This document shows, one piece after another, positions 9,114 to 18,025 of a stretch of DNA of 64,000 bases. Under the pieces are notes generated by a model. It was not told where the DNA came from, did no database searches, and saw only the letters and a list, made by a program, of their open reading frames with translations. A program made the translations under genes and the position numbers. This DNA comes from Sulfuritalea sp. (GTDB lineage Bacteria; Pseudomonadota; Gammaproteobacteria; Burkholderiales; Rhodocyclaceae), in NCBI RefSeq assembly GCF_017302275.1, contig NZ_JAFLDR010000002.1, forward strand, positions 124,001-188,000. The letters run 5' to 3'. Each line of letters begins with the position of its first letter. Within the stretch, counting starts at the first letter, position 1.

Positions 9114-9470
9114 TCAGGACGATCCGGCGGCGGCCAGCTTGGCTGTGGCTGCCGCTGCGGCGGCAGTCAGGGCGGCGGCCACATCTGCGTAACCGGAGGC
9201 GGAATCGGCTACCTTCTCCACCGCGCCACCATTGGAATGGCCCCCGAACGACTGGTTGCCCTTGGCCGACGCGGCACCGACCGCAGCGGAGTTCGCGTTT
9301 TGCTGGAAATCAGCCTGCGTGTTGGCCGAGCAGCGCGGCGTGAAGCCGGTCCGCACGAAGTCGGTGGTGGAACTTGCCACGGCGGTTGCGGTTCCGGCGG
9401 CACAAACCGTAGCGGCCATCGAAGCCGACGACGCCACACCCAGACACAAGGCAATGATTAGCTTTTTCAT
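9114..9470 (-). CDS. Small secreted Ala-rich protein between the two pilin genes
   Basis: The protein has 118 residues. A Sec signal peptide ([20 protein letters not shown], cleavage near residue 20) leads to a mature part of about 98 residues. Two Cys residues (C23 and C47) could form a disulfide. A Gly/Ser/Asn-rich middle ([13 protein letters not shown]) precedes an Ala-rich C-terminal helix ([19 protein letters not shown]). No known family is recognised. Its position, 35 bp after one minimal pilin and followed by a terminator and another, suggests a periplasmic or surface partner of the short pilins. It may replace the missing globular domain, as split pilin genes do in Geobacter. This is inference. 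Confidence 0.75.
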   Translation of the reverse strand: MKKLIIALCLGVASSASMAATVCAAGTATAVASSTTDFVRTGFTPRCSANTQADFQQNANSAAVGAASAKGNQSFGGHSNGGAVEKVADSASGYADVAAALTAAAAAATAKLAAAGSS

Positions 9471-9505
9471 AGGTAATACCTCTCTAAATATGGGAATGGG
9501 TGGGA

Positions 9506-9685
9506 TCAGGTCGTACCGGCGACGGCTTGGGTCAGGATGTTCTTCGCATCCGACTGGGCAGACTTGTTCTCGGCCTTCTTGGTGTATTCGCTGAACTGCG
9601 GGATGGCGATGGCGGCCAGGATACCGATGATCGCGACAACGATCATCAGCTCGATCAGGGTAAAGCCCTTTTGCAGCTTGTTCAT
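9506..9685 (-). CDS. pilA: Minimal type IV pilin (59 residues), promoter-proximal copy
   Basis: Prepilin leader MNKLQKG, cleavage before FTLIE, and the conserved helix [20 protein letters not shown] are followed by only about 27 residues ending in AVAGTT. Start ATG 9683-9685 has a good ribosome binding site (AGGAGA, spacing 6); the longer frame from 9736 lacks one. Aromatic residues are sparse: F8, F31 and Y34. The gene lies 47 nt downstream of a strong sigma-54 promoter, the usual control mode for pilA. Its neighbours are the secreted Ala-rich protein and, upstream, the signalling operon ending in an HD-GYP protein. Confidence 0.88.
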   Translation of the reverse strand: MNKLQKGFTLIELMIVVAIIGILAAIAIPQFSEYTKKAENKSAQSDAKNILTQAVAGTT

Positions 9686-9731
9686 ACCGTTTCTCCTATT
9701 CAAGCGCGACGGTCGTCGCTGAAAGCCATAA

Positions 9732-9747
9732 AGCAATCAACATGCCA
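9732..9747 (-). promoter_or_regulatory. Sigma-54 promoter for the pilin genes
   Basis: TGGCATGTTGATTGCT on the minus strand matches the -24/-12 consensus (TGGCACGNNNNTTGCW) at all but one strongly conserved position, with exactly 10 nt between GG and GC. It lies 47 nt upstream of the pilin ATG. pilA genes are classically sigma-54 (PilR) dependent. The remaining sequence of the 9686-9925 gap carries no other recognised element. Confidence 0.8.
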
Positions 9748-9925
9748 ATGAAACCGCCGGGCAGATCGCCTGCCTGCCTTCGAGGGCGGGTGTCGGCAGG
9801 CCGCACGGTGACGCAAATTGTCAGTCCGATACCCTGAGCGTCACTTCTGCCCAAGGGTTGTCCGGGGAGGGCCGTTTTGCGAGCGACCGAAGGGGGTCCC
9901 CGTGGGGTGCCGGCTTTTGCGCGGA

Positions 9926-11551
9926 TCAGCCCTGACGCAGGGCCGCTTCGTCGACCTGGTCGATCTGTGCGGGATCGAGGAACTGCTCGGCGTAGCGCCG
10001 ATATACGCCCTGCCTGACGAATACCTCGAACAGGTCGGGATCGATATGGCCGTTGGAGCGGAACTTGGCCATGATGCCCATCGCCTGCGACAGCTTCATG
10101 CCCGGCTTGTACGGACGGTCGCGGGCGGTCAGCGCCTCGAAGATGTCGGCAATGCCCATCATCCTTGCCTGCAGCGACATCTGTTCGCGCGTCAGCCCCT
10201 TCGGATAGCCCTTGCCGTCCATGCGCTCGTGATGCCCGCCCGCGTACTCGGGCACCCGGGTCAGATGCTTCGGCCAGGGCAGTTGCTCCAGCATCTTGAT
10301 GGTGGCGACGATGTGGTGGTTGATGATGTCGCGTTCCTTCAGCGTCAGCGTCCCGGCACGGATGGTCAGGTTGACGACCTCGTCGGCAGTCAGGAATTCG
10401 GTCTCGATCGCATCGACGTTGCGCCACTTGCGGCTGCTTCCAATTTTCCGGACGCGCTCCAGGTCGGCTTCCTGCATCGCCTCGCCGCCGACGTTGGCCT
10501 TGCGCAGGAACTCCCGATCGTCATCGAGCACCTTCACCTCATCGTGATAGGCGGCCCAGATCCTGGCATCGGCGGGAGTGTCCATGTCGCCGCGCAATTC
10601 AAGCTGCTTGCGCAACGCATGGATTTCCGCATCGCGCTTGAGCACTTCGAAACGCGTGTCGATGAGGTGGATGCGATCGAAAATGGTTTGCAGCTTGGTC
10701 GCCTTGTCGACCACATGGACCGGCGTAGTGACCTTTCCGCAATCGTGCAGCAGGCCGGCGATCTTGAGTTCGTAGCGATCGCGCTCGTCCATCCTGAACG
10801 ATGCCAGCGGCCCGTCCTGGATGGCGTCCGCCCCTTCGGCCAGCATCATGGTCAGCGCCGGCACGCGCTGGCAATGGCCACCGGTATAGGGCGACTTTTC
10901 GTCGATGGCGAGGTTGATCAGGTTGATGAAGGATTCGAAAAGCTCTTCCAGCTGGCTGATCAGCAGGCGATTGGTCAGCGCGATCGCCGCCTGCGAGGCA
11001 AGCGATTCGGCCAGGCTCTGATCGGCCGAAGAAAAAGCCTTGACCTCGCGGGTGACCGGATCCTGGGCATTGATCAGTTGCAGGACGCCAATGATCTCGC
11101 CCTCGTGGTTCTTCATCGGCACGGTGAGGAAGGACTGCGAGCGATAACCGGTTCGTTCGTCGAAGCTGCGGGTTCCGGAAAAGTCGAATCCGGCTTCCGT
11201 ATACGCGTCGGCGATATTGACCGTCTTGTCGTGGATGGCCGCGTAGGCCGCCACCATCGAGTCGTTCGACTTGCCCTCGGCGTTTTGCAGCGGAAGATTC
11301 GGGAAGTTGATCGCATTGCCGGTGGTGCCGCCCATCGCGATATGCAACGAGTCGGTACGCAGTATCTCGAAACGCAGGGCGCGCCCGTCTTCGGTCATGC
11401 GGTAGAGGGTTCCGCCATCGGCGTGGGTGATGGTCTTGGCCGCGATCAGGATCGATTCCAGCAGCCGGTTGATGTCGCGCTCCTTGGAGAGAGCGGCACC
11501 GACGGCGTTGAGCTGTTCGAGGCGGCGAAACAGATCGCTGGAGCTATCCAT
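9926..11551 (-). CDS. GAF-HD-GYP cyclic-di-GMP phosphodiesterase
   Basis: This 541-residue cytoplasmic protein has a GAF sensor domain (about residues 15-190) followed by an HD-GYP domain (about 200-510). Catalytic residues look intact: GGHCQR (first His), GLLHDCGK (the HD pair), downstream metal-binding His residues, and HHERMDGKGYPKGL carrying the GYP signature. It probably hydrolyses c-di-GMP. An insertion of about 90 residues separates the HD and GYP motifs. It starts 9 bp after the assembly-ATPase gene and is the last gene of the kinase/cyclase operon, immediately upstream of the pilins, so a role in pilus or surface behaviour is likely. Confidence 0.88.
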   Translation of the reverse strand: MDSSSDLFRRLEQLNAVGAALSKERDINRLLESILIAAKTITHADGGTLYRMTEDGRALRFEILRTDSLHIAMGGTTGNAINFPNLPLQNAEGKSNDSMVAAYAAIHDKTVNIADAYTEAGFDFSGTRSFDERTGYRSQSFLTVPMKNHEGEIIGVLQLINAQDPVTREVKAFSSADQSLAESLASQAAIALTNRLLISQLEELFESFINLINLAIDEKSPYTGGHCQRVPALTMMLAEGADAIQDGPLASFRMDERDRYELKIAGLLHDCGKVTTPVHVVDKATKLQTIFDRIHLIDTRFEVLKRDAEIHALRKQLELRGDMDTPADARIWAAYHDEVKVLDDDREFLRKANVGGEAMQEADLERVRKIGSSRKWRNVDAIETEFLTADEVVNLTIRAGTLTLKERDIINHHIVATIKMLEQLPWPKHLTRVPEYAGGHHERMDGKGYPKGLTREQMSLQARMMGIADIFEALTARDRPYKPGMKLSQAMGIMAKFRSNGHIDPDLFEVFVRQGVYRRYAEQFLDPAQIDQVDEAALRQG

Positions 11552-11560
11552 TTCAGTTCC

Positions 11561-13930
11561 TTACTTGATGCAGACGGCTCGTACCTGCTTGAGGTCGGTG
11601 ACGCCCTGCAACGCCTTCTCCAGCCCGTCCATCTTCAGCGTCAGCATGCCGTCCTCCAGTGCCTGCGCGAACAACTGGGCGACACGGGCGTGTTCCTGGA
11701 TCAGCTTCTTGATCGGCTCCGAGCCGATCATCAACTCGTGCAGGCCGACCCGGCCCTTGTAGCCGCTGCCGCCACAGGTGTCGCAACCCTTGGCCCGGGT
11801 GAATACGAGGTGGCCGTCCTTGCCATAGTCCTTGATCAGCCGCTCTTCGGTGGCCGCGTAGGCCGCCTTCATGTCCTTCTTGAAGGTCTCGGTATTCTCC
11901 AGTTCGCTGCAGTACTCTTTCATGAACAAGCGGACTTCGTCGGCATCCGGCGTATAGGACTCCTTGCACTTGCACAGGCGCTTGGCCAGGCGCTGGGCGA
12001 GAATCCCGAGCAGCGCGTCGGAAAAGTTGAAGGGGTCCATGCCCATGTCGAGCAGGCGGATGATGGATTCCGGCGCGCTGTTGGTGTGCAGCGTGGCAAA
12101 CACCAGGTGGCCGGTGAGCGAGGCCTCGATGCCGATGCCCGTGGTTTCGGCGTCGCGCATCTCGCCCACCATGATGATGTCCGGATCGGCGCGCAGGAAG
12201 GCTTTCATCACCATCGGAAAGTCCATCACCTTCTTGTTCACCTGGACCTGGCGCAAACCCTTCTGGGTGATTTCGACAGGATCCTCGGCGGTCCATATCT
12301 TGGTGTCTACGGTATTCAGATAGCCCAGGACCGAGTGCAGCGTGGTGGTCTTGCCGGAACCAGTCGGGCCGCAGACGAAAAACAGTCCATAGGGCTTGGA
12401 AATCGTCGCTTTGAGCTTGACCAGGTTGGTCGGCAGCACGCCCAGCTTGTCCAGCGGAATCGGCTCGCCGCCGGCAAGAATCCGCATCACGACGTCTTCG
12501 ACACCTCCGGTCGACGGAATCGTCGCCACGCGCAGTTCGATGTCGAGAGGACCGTACTTCTTGAACTTGATCTTCCCGTCCTGCGGCTTGCGACGCTCGG
12601 CGATGTCGAGGTCGCACATGATCTTGAGGCGGGCCACCATGGCATTGCGGTAGCTGGCCGGAACTTCGATGTACTTCTGCAGCGAACCATCGCGGCGGAA
12701 GCGGATCAGCACCTTGTCCTTGCCCAGGCCGGGCTCGATATGGATGTCCGACGCCCCCATCTGATAGGCGTCGACGATGATCTTGTTGACCAGCTTTACC
12801 AGTTCATTGTCGGCGGCGGCGGAAATGTCGTCGCCGGTATTGCCTTCGCCATCCATGTCCCCCTCGTCGAGGGTCGACAGCAGGTCACCGACGGAACTGT
12901 CATCCGTGTAACCTGGAACCCCCGACGCGCCGAACAGCAGATCAAGCGTCTGCACATACTCGTGGTTGGTTGTCACCCGATACACTATCTTCCCGCGAGG
13001 GAAGACGTTGTTGACGATGCGGGAACCCTTGACCTGTTCGGGATCGAGGCAGACCACCATGATGCCTTCGGAACTCTCCTCCACAGGCGCCCACTTGCTC
13101 TGTTCCAGAAAGTCCCGTTTCAGGTTCTTCAGCAGATCGGCGGGCTTTACGCGATCCGAGCGGAACGGCTCATAGGGCACATTGAAGAATTTGGCCAGCG
13201 CCGCACCCAGCGCCGCGTGCTTGACCTGGAACTCATTGACCAGGACTTCCTCGATGTCGAGATTCTTGCGGCGCGCGGTGCGCGTCGCCAATTCCAGTTC
13301 CTGGGCCGAAATCACGGCATCCGAAACCAGGAAGTCATATTTCGTCTTGACAGCCTGCGCCGGCTTGCTGCGCTGGGTGAAGGCAATCGCCAGCGTCTCG
13401 CACAGGCCCTTGACGCCATCCATGGCGACCGCAGCGAATGGCGTGCCGGCCTTGTTGTTGATGATCTGCACGACTCCGAGCAGTTCCGCGCTCTGCGCAT
13501 CGGCTACGGGCGCCACCAGCATCTGCTTGGTACGGTAGCCGGTACGCTTGTCCACTTCCTGCAGGAAACGCAAGGATGGATTGATCGCCTTCAACTCCGC
13601 TTCGTCGTAGACGTCGCGAATGTTCACGGTTTTCTTGGACAGCGCGACATGGCCGGCGATGCTCTGGTCGGCGATCGGCAAGCGCAGGTCCTTGAACGAG
13701 TTCAGGCCGGTCTTGACCTTGGAAACGATCGACGCCTTGTCCTCGCCGACGGTGTAGATCGTCAGTCGATCGGCGTTGAACAGGCTGCAGATCTCGCCCG
13801 ACAGCTCCAGCATGATCTCGTCGATGTTGGCCGTGGCGTGGATCTTGTTCGTGACGACTTGCAGGTTCGTGAAGAATGCAAGTCGGGTATCCACATCGGA
13901 TGAACCGGCGGTAGCGGGAACGGCACTCAT
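11561..13930 (-). CDS. GAF-MshEN-type II/IV assembly ATPase (PilB/GspE-like)
   Basis: The 789-residue protein has an N-terminal GAF domain (about 15-195), an MshEN/GspE N-terminal-like domain (about 200-335) and a GspE/PilB ATPase (about 370-789). The ATPase carries Walker A GPTGSGKTTT (521-530), the Asp box with Walker B ADPDIIMVGEMRD (581-593) and the His box GHLVFATLHTN. Zinc-ligand Cys pairs are present, but the first is CKC instead of the usual CxxC, with a long insertion before CDTC. The start overlaps the cNMP gene by 4 bp. No platform protein (PilC) lies nearby, so it is an orphan motor whose GAF and MshEN domains may read nucleotide signals from its operon partners. Confidence 0.88.
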   Translation of the reverse strand: MSAVPATAGSSDVDTRLAFFTNLQVVTNKIHATANIDEIMLELSGEICSLFNADRLTIYTVGEDKASIVSKVKTGLNSFKDLRLPIADQSIAGHVALSKKTVNIRDVYDEAELKAINPSLRFLQEVDKRTGYRTKQMLVAPVADAQSAELLGVVQIINNKAGTPFAAVAMDGVKGLCETLAIAFTQRSKPAQAVKTKYDFLVSDAVISAQELELATRTARRKNLDIEEVLVNEFQVKHAALGAALAKFFNVPYEPFRSDRVKPADLLKNLKRDFLEQSKWAPVEESSEGIMVVCLDPEQVKGSRIVNNVFPRGKIVYRVTTNHEYVQTLDLLFGASGVPGYTDDSSVGDLLSTLDEGDMDGEGNTGDDISAAADNELVKLVNKIIVDAYQMGASDIHIEPGLGKDKVLIRFRRDGSLQKYIEVPASYRNAMVARLKIMCDLDIAERRKPQDGKIKFKKYGPLDIELRVATIPSTGGVEDVVMRILAGGEPIPLDKLGVLPTNLVKLKATISKPYGLFFVCGPTGSGKTTTLHSVLGYLNTVDTKIWTAEDPVEITQKGLRQVQVNKKVMDFPMVMKAFLRADPDIIMVGEMRDAETTGIGIEASLTGHLVFATLHTNSAPESIIRLLDMGMDPFNFSDALLGILAQRLAKRLCKCKESYTPDADEVRLFMKEYCSELENTETFKKDMKAAYAATEERLIKDYGKDGHLVFTRAKGCDTCGGSGYKGRVGLHELMIGSEPIKKLIQEHARVAQLFAQALEDGMLTLKMDGLEKALQGVTDLKQVRAVCIK

Positions 13931-14994
13931 GCGGGTGACTCCATGACGCCAGTGTGCGCCCGCATGCCGCCATCGAGCAACAGCGCATTGAACCCGCGCT
14001 GAGAAAGCAGAAATGCGGCGGCGGAACTGCGGCGCCCGGTCTGGCAATAGACAATGTATTCACGTGAAGGGTCCAGGGCCGTCGATGCCTGGCGTATGTC
14101 GTCCAGGGGGATGTTGATGGCCCCCGGAAACCCGTCGTTACGATACTCGGCCGCAAATCGAACGTCGATCCATGTCGCGCCCGCTGCCACCTTGCGCTCC
14201 GCTTCCTCGCCGGAGACTTTCTGCAACAATGGCGCGCGCAGCAGTTCGTTGAAGTCGTTCTTGGAGAGGCGCAGCAGCACACCGTCGGTTTTCATCACGA
14301 CCGTCGCATTGCGCACCGTGTCCGCAACCAGCGCCTCTTCGCCGAAGGCATTGCCCGCCTTCAATTCCGCCAATTCCATGGAGGATCCCGCAACGAGTCG
14401 GGAAACCTTGCAACGCCCGCTTTCGATCAGGTAGTAATAGTCGCCCGGCGCACCCTGCTCGAGTATCGTTTCTCCGCGTTTGACGTTGACCCGTTTGAAC
14501 TTGCCTAGCAGGGACTGGATGTTTGCGGGGGGCAAGGACGCAAACGCACCGACCGTAAGATTGTCCAGGGCGAACATTCCCGACATCATCCGCCAGTCGG
14601 TCGGTTCTCCTCCCGCCGGTGCGCTGGAGGCAGGCACCGCGAGTTGGTTCCAGGTCAAGACGATGTCCAGGGTATCTTCTTCAAGGGTCAGCAGCACCAC
14701 ATCGGTGATTGCCTTGCTCTTGCGCGGCACCTTTCCGCTGCGAGCGAGCGGCGCCGCCGCGAGGTCCTGGCCCGCGACCAGGACGCGCGTGGTAGCGTCC
14801 GGCAAGCTGGCAAGCAATTGGCCACCGACCAGGTACACCACCTGTCCGCTCCAGTCGGCGGCACGGAACGGATCGGATTCGCGCGGGAACGGATGGGTGG
14901 AACAGCGCGGCAACAACTCGTGCAAACCTTCACTGCGCAACGACATCAGAGGTTGCAGACGACCCAGAAGTTCAGTGGTCACCGTGATGGACAT
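13927..14994 (-). CDS. Cyclic-nucleotide-binding / rhodanese protein
   Basis: This 355-residue cytoplasmic protein has a divergent N-terminal beta-roll (about 1-110), then a canonical cNMP-binding domain (about 145-250) with a phosphate-binding cassette FGEEALVADTVRNAT retaining the Glu and Arg ligands. A C-terminal rhodanese domain (about 260-350) keeps the active-site loop CQTGRRS with its Cys. It is the likely cAMP reader for the operon, lying 2 bp after the phosphodiesterase gene and overlapping the ATPase gene. The rhodanese part may sense persulfide or serve as a protein-interaction module. Confidence 0.88.
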   Translation of the reverse strand: MSITVTTELLGRLQPLMSLRSEGLHELLPRCSTHPFPRESDPFRAADWSGQVVYLVGGQLLASLPDATTRVLVAGQDLAAAPLARSGKVPRKSKAITDVVLLTLEEDTLDIVLTWNQLAVPASSAPAGGEPTDWRMMSGMFALDNLTVGAFASLPPANIQSLLGKFKRVNVKRGETILEQGAPGDYYYLIESGRCKVSRLVAGSSMELAELKAGNAFGEEALVADTVRNATVVMKTDGVLLRLSKNDFNELLRAPLLQKVSGEEAERKVAAGATWIDVRFAAEYRNDGFPGAINIPLDDIRQASTALDPSREYIVYCQTGRRSSAAAFLLSQRGFNALLLDGGMRAHTGVMESPA

Positions 14995-14996
14995 GG

Positions 14997-15764
14997 TCAG
15001 AACTCGAACAACTGGTTGTTTTGCAGCATGCCGGGGCGAAATTCGCCGATGCAGTCCTCGATCTCCTGCATGGTCAATTCGATCTGGCCCGGCTTCAGAT
15101 GGGTGATGAAAACCTCTGCATCACGCTGCAGGTTGGTCAACTCCTCCAGCAGCATGCTCGGACAAAGGTGCAGGGAGGCCACGGCAAGGCGCTTTTCGCT
15201 GTTGGAGAATGCGCACTCGATGATCAGGTAGCGCAGGTTGCGCATCTGATTCACCTGCTGCCAGAGTTCCGGGCAGGGACCGGTGTCCCCGGTGAAGACA
15301 AGGCTCGCATTGCCCGAATCGAGTTGGTAACCTACCGCGGGCACGGTATGGTTTGCCGGCAGCGGTATGACCTTGCGTCCATCCAGGTCGATCGATTCGC
15401 CGACACGGATGGGCGAAAAGCGCATGAACGGCTTTTCCGGGGTCGGTATCTCGCTGAAATCCGGCCAGATCGCCCAGTTGAAAACATGGGCACGTATGAT
15501 TTCCAGCGTCGCCTCCGTGGCATGCACGGTGACCGGACGATTGCGCATGTCACCTACCGTATCGACCATGAAAGGCAGCGACGCCAGGTGATCAAGGTGA
15601 GAGTGCGTAATAAACACGTGATCGATCTGGGCAAGTTCCGCGATAGCAAGGTCGCCTACCCCGGTACCGGCATCGATCAGGATGTCATTGTCGACAAGCA
15701 ATGAGGTGGTACGCAGATGACGTCCGCCAATTCCGCCGCTACAGCCGAGGATGCGTACCTTCAT
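14997..15764 (-). CDS. Class II 3',5'-cyclic-nucleotide phosphodiesterase (metallo-beta-lactamase fold)
   Basis: This 255-residue MBL-fold enzyme carries the metal motif THSHLDH (about residues 53-59), further ligands in NHTVPAVGY and FTGDTGPCPEL, and ends with THLKPG. These are hallmarks of the PDE1/CpdA-like class II cyclic nucleotide phosphodiesterase family. It has no signal peptide, so it acts in the cytoplasm. Placed 5 bp after an adenylate cyclase and 2 bp before a cNMP-binding protein, it is most simply the cAMP eraser of the circuit. Confidence 0.87.
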   Translation of the reverse strand: MKVRILGCSGGIGGRHLRTTSLLVDNDILIDAGTGVGDLAIAELAQIDHVFITHSHLDHLASLPFMVDTVGDMRNRPVTVHATEATLEIIRAHVFNWAIWPDFSEIPTPEKPFMRFSPIRVGESIDLDGRKVIPLPANHTVPAVGYQLDSGNASLVFTGDTGPCPELWQQVNQMRNLRYLIIECAFSNSEKRLAVASLHLCPSMLLEELTNLQRDAEVFITHLKPGQIELTMQEIEDCIGEFRPGMLQNNQLFEF

Positions 15765-15769
15765 AGTTT

Positions 15770-17995
15770 CTACTTTGTTTCGAAAATGGTTACGCCGTCC
15801 CAGTTCTCGCCGGGCGGTTCCTTGCGCAAATGCTCCACGCGCTTGATGTACAGTTCATAAAGGTAACGGGGTTTCATGCGCTGCAGATTCATCAGCGTAA
15901 GCTCCGCCTGATCCCAGTCCTGCGAACGATACGCGCGAAGAGCCTGATTCCACAACTTTATCTCTTCCATGTCCTCGCGGGACACTTTGCCATCCTCGCC
16001 CACCGGTTCATAAATGCCGACCGGATCTTCCTTGCCCTTCACTCGAACGCGATCCAGCTCGCGAAACACGAATTCCTTCTTCAGCAAATCGCGCGTTCCT
16101 TCGCCGACTATGAAGCCGACGCCATACTGCTTCGTGATGCCTTCAAGCCTGGAACCAAGATTTACCGCGTCGCCCATTACAGTGTAGGACTGGCGCACGG
16201 GGGATCCCATGTCGCCGACGGTCATCGGACCGGTATTGACGCCGACGCCAATTTTGAGTTCGGGCCAGCCGCGCGCCATCAAGTCCTTGTTCAGTTCATG
16301 CAGCGCAACATGCATCTCGAGGCCGGTCAGCACCGCATTTCTCGCGTGCTGGGGATCGTCAACCGGCGCGCCCCAGAAGGCCATGATCGCGTCGCCGATA
16401 TACTTGTCAAGGGTACCGCGGTGCTTGCGCACCACCACGGTCATGGCGCCGAGATACTGGTTCATCAGGGTCGCCAGTTCTTCCGGTTCCAGGCCTTCGG
16501 AAATCGTGGTGAATCCGCGCACATCCGAGAACAGCACCGTGAGTTCCGCCTTGCGCCCGGCCATGCTGTAGTTCTCGGGGTCGCGACTCATTTCCTCGAC
16601 CAACTCCGGCGGCACGTACTGGCCGAACAGCCCGGTAAGCTGGCGCTTGGTGCGCGATTCGACGAAATAGCCCCACGACATGTTCATCGCGTAGAGCAGG
16701 GCCACCGCGATCATGCCATTTGCAAGGGGCAATACCACGTTGGAAACATGCCAGAATCCAAAATTGACGCTGAGCAGCAGCAGCAGCACTATCCCGCCCA
16801 CCACCGTGGCCCGGAAGGGCGACAGCATCGGCAGCAGGAACACCATGACGCCACCAGCAATCAGAACCAGCAGCACGTCGGCGCCAAGAATGTAGGGCGG
16901 CTTGTGCTTGATGGTACCCGACAGCATCCCCGCAATCAGGTTGGCGTGGACTTCGACTCCGGCGTAGGCGGCGCCGACCGGGGTCGCCCGCAGGTCCATC
17001 AGTCCGGGCGCGGTGGTGCCGACCAACACGACTCGCCCTTCAAGCTGATCCTTGGCAACCCGATCGTTGAGTACATCGGTGATCGGGATATACGGAAAAC
17101 TTCCTTGGTAACCGCGATACGGAATCAAGGTCGCGGCGTTTTCATCGACCGGGATGCGGATTTCAGCACCATCGGGGGTCTTCAGCGCAAGCCATTCCAT
17201 CGCGGCATAGGAACTCGGTGTCTTCTCCGGGTAGCCCGGCGCCACGGTCGGATTTCCCAGCAGGTTGCGCACCATCGCAAGGGCCAGCGCCTCGTAGTAT
17301 TGGCCATTGTGCTCGACCAACAACGGTACCCGACGCGAGGTTCCATCGATATCGACCAAGGGATTGAAATGCCCGGCACCCGCAGCCACCTTCTGAAACT
17401 CCGGCAGGTTGCCGCCATAGCTCACCCATTGGGTGAAAGCGACGCGACGACCGGCGAATGTACCGGCAGGAAAGGTCGCGTGCGGCGCCGCACCGGAGCT
17501 GACGCCACCTTCCTTGCTGGAAAAGTAGTAGCCCAGAATGGCGGGGCGATTCTTCAGGGCTGCCGCAAAACGGGCATCGTTGTCGAGTTGTGGCCGCAAT
17601 TCGCGCAAAGTCGCCTGGAAACCCGGGACATCCTTTAGTTCCTTGACGGCGAGGGACTCCAGCGACTTGAGTCCGGAACTGTCGTCCGGCTCGGCAAAGA
17701 CCACGTCGAATCCGATCAGCCGTATGCCGTAGCGATCAAAGAGCTTGTCCATCAGCGTAGCGAGCTTGTCGCGCCCCCAGGGCCAGCGCCCCTGCTCTGC
17801 CAGCGATTTCTCGTCGATGTCCAGAATTACGACCCTCGGATCAAGGGTCTTGGGCATGGTCAGGCGCACCTTGACGTCATAGATGAGCGAGTCCATGTGA
17901 TTGATGAACGGGATCTGGTACACCCGCGCCGAATGGCCGAGCAAAACCAGAAGGATCAGGAGACCCAGTCCGTAGCGGGGAAGGTACTGTTTCAA
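15770..17995 (-). CDS. CHASE2-domain class III adenylate cyclase
   Basis: This 741-residue membrane receptor has an N-terminal TM helix, a periplasmic CHASE2 domain (about 30-365, with VVILDIDEKSL and GRWPWGRDKL), and three TM helices (about 370-460). A class III cyclase domain follows (about 500-680). Metal-binding Asp residues are in LFSDVRGFT and YIGDAIMAFW, the adenine-selecting Lys is in LDKYIGD, and the transition-state Asn/Arg pair is in GDAVNLGSRLE, so it should make cAMP. The C-terminal 60 residues look helical. It is fifth from the end of the operon, between the FHA protein and the phosphodiesterase. Confidence 0.92.
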   Translation of the reverse strand: MKQYLPRYGLGLLILLVLLGHSARVYQIPFINHMDSLIYDVKVRLTMPKTLDPRVVILDIDEKSLAEQGRWPWGRDKLATLMDKLFDRYGIRLIGFDVVFAEPDDSSGLKSLESLAVKELKDVPGFQATLRELRPQLDNDARFAAALKNRPAILGYYFSSKEGGVSSGAAPHATFPAGTFAGRRVAFTQWVSYGGNLPEFQKVAAGAGHFNPLVDIDGTSRRVPLLVEHNGQYYEALALAMVRNLLGNPTVAPGYPEKTPSSYAAMEWLALKTPDGAEIRIPVDENAATLIPYRGYQGSFPYIPITDVLNDRVAKDQLEGRVVLVGTTAPGLMDLRATPVGAAYAGVEVHANLIAGMLSGTIKHKPPYILGADVLLVLIAGGVMVFLLPMLSPFRATVVGGIVLLLLLSVNFGFWHVSNVVLPLANGMIAVALLYAMNMSWGYFVESRTKRQLTGLFGQYVPPELVEEMSRDPENYSMAGRKAELTVLFSDVRGFTTISEGLEPEELATLMNQYLGAMTVVVRKHRGTLDKYIGDAIMAFWGAPVDDPQHARNAVLTGLEMHVALHELNKDLMARGWPELKIGVGVNTGPMTVGDMGSPVRQSYTVMGDAVNLGSRLEGITKQYGVGFIVGEGTRDLLKKEFVFRELDRVRVKGKEDPVGIYEPVGEDGKVSREDMEEIKLWNQALRAYRSQDWDQAELTLMNLQRMKPRYLYELYIKRVEHLRKEPPGENWDGVTIFETK

Positions 17996-18025
17996 GAGAT
18001 CACCGGCGACCGCGCGACTGTTGCA

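Noticed and set aside
9818-13903. Long plus-strand open frame (about 1,361 codons) opposite the HD-GYP and ATPase genes
   Set aside because: It is the antisense shadow of two well-conserved genes in GC-rich DNA; the translation has no recognisable domain and is rich in His, Arg and Gln.
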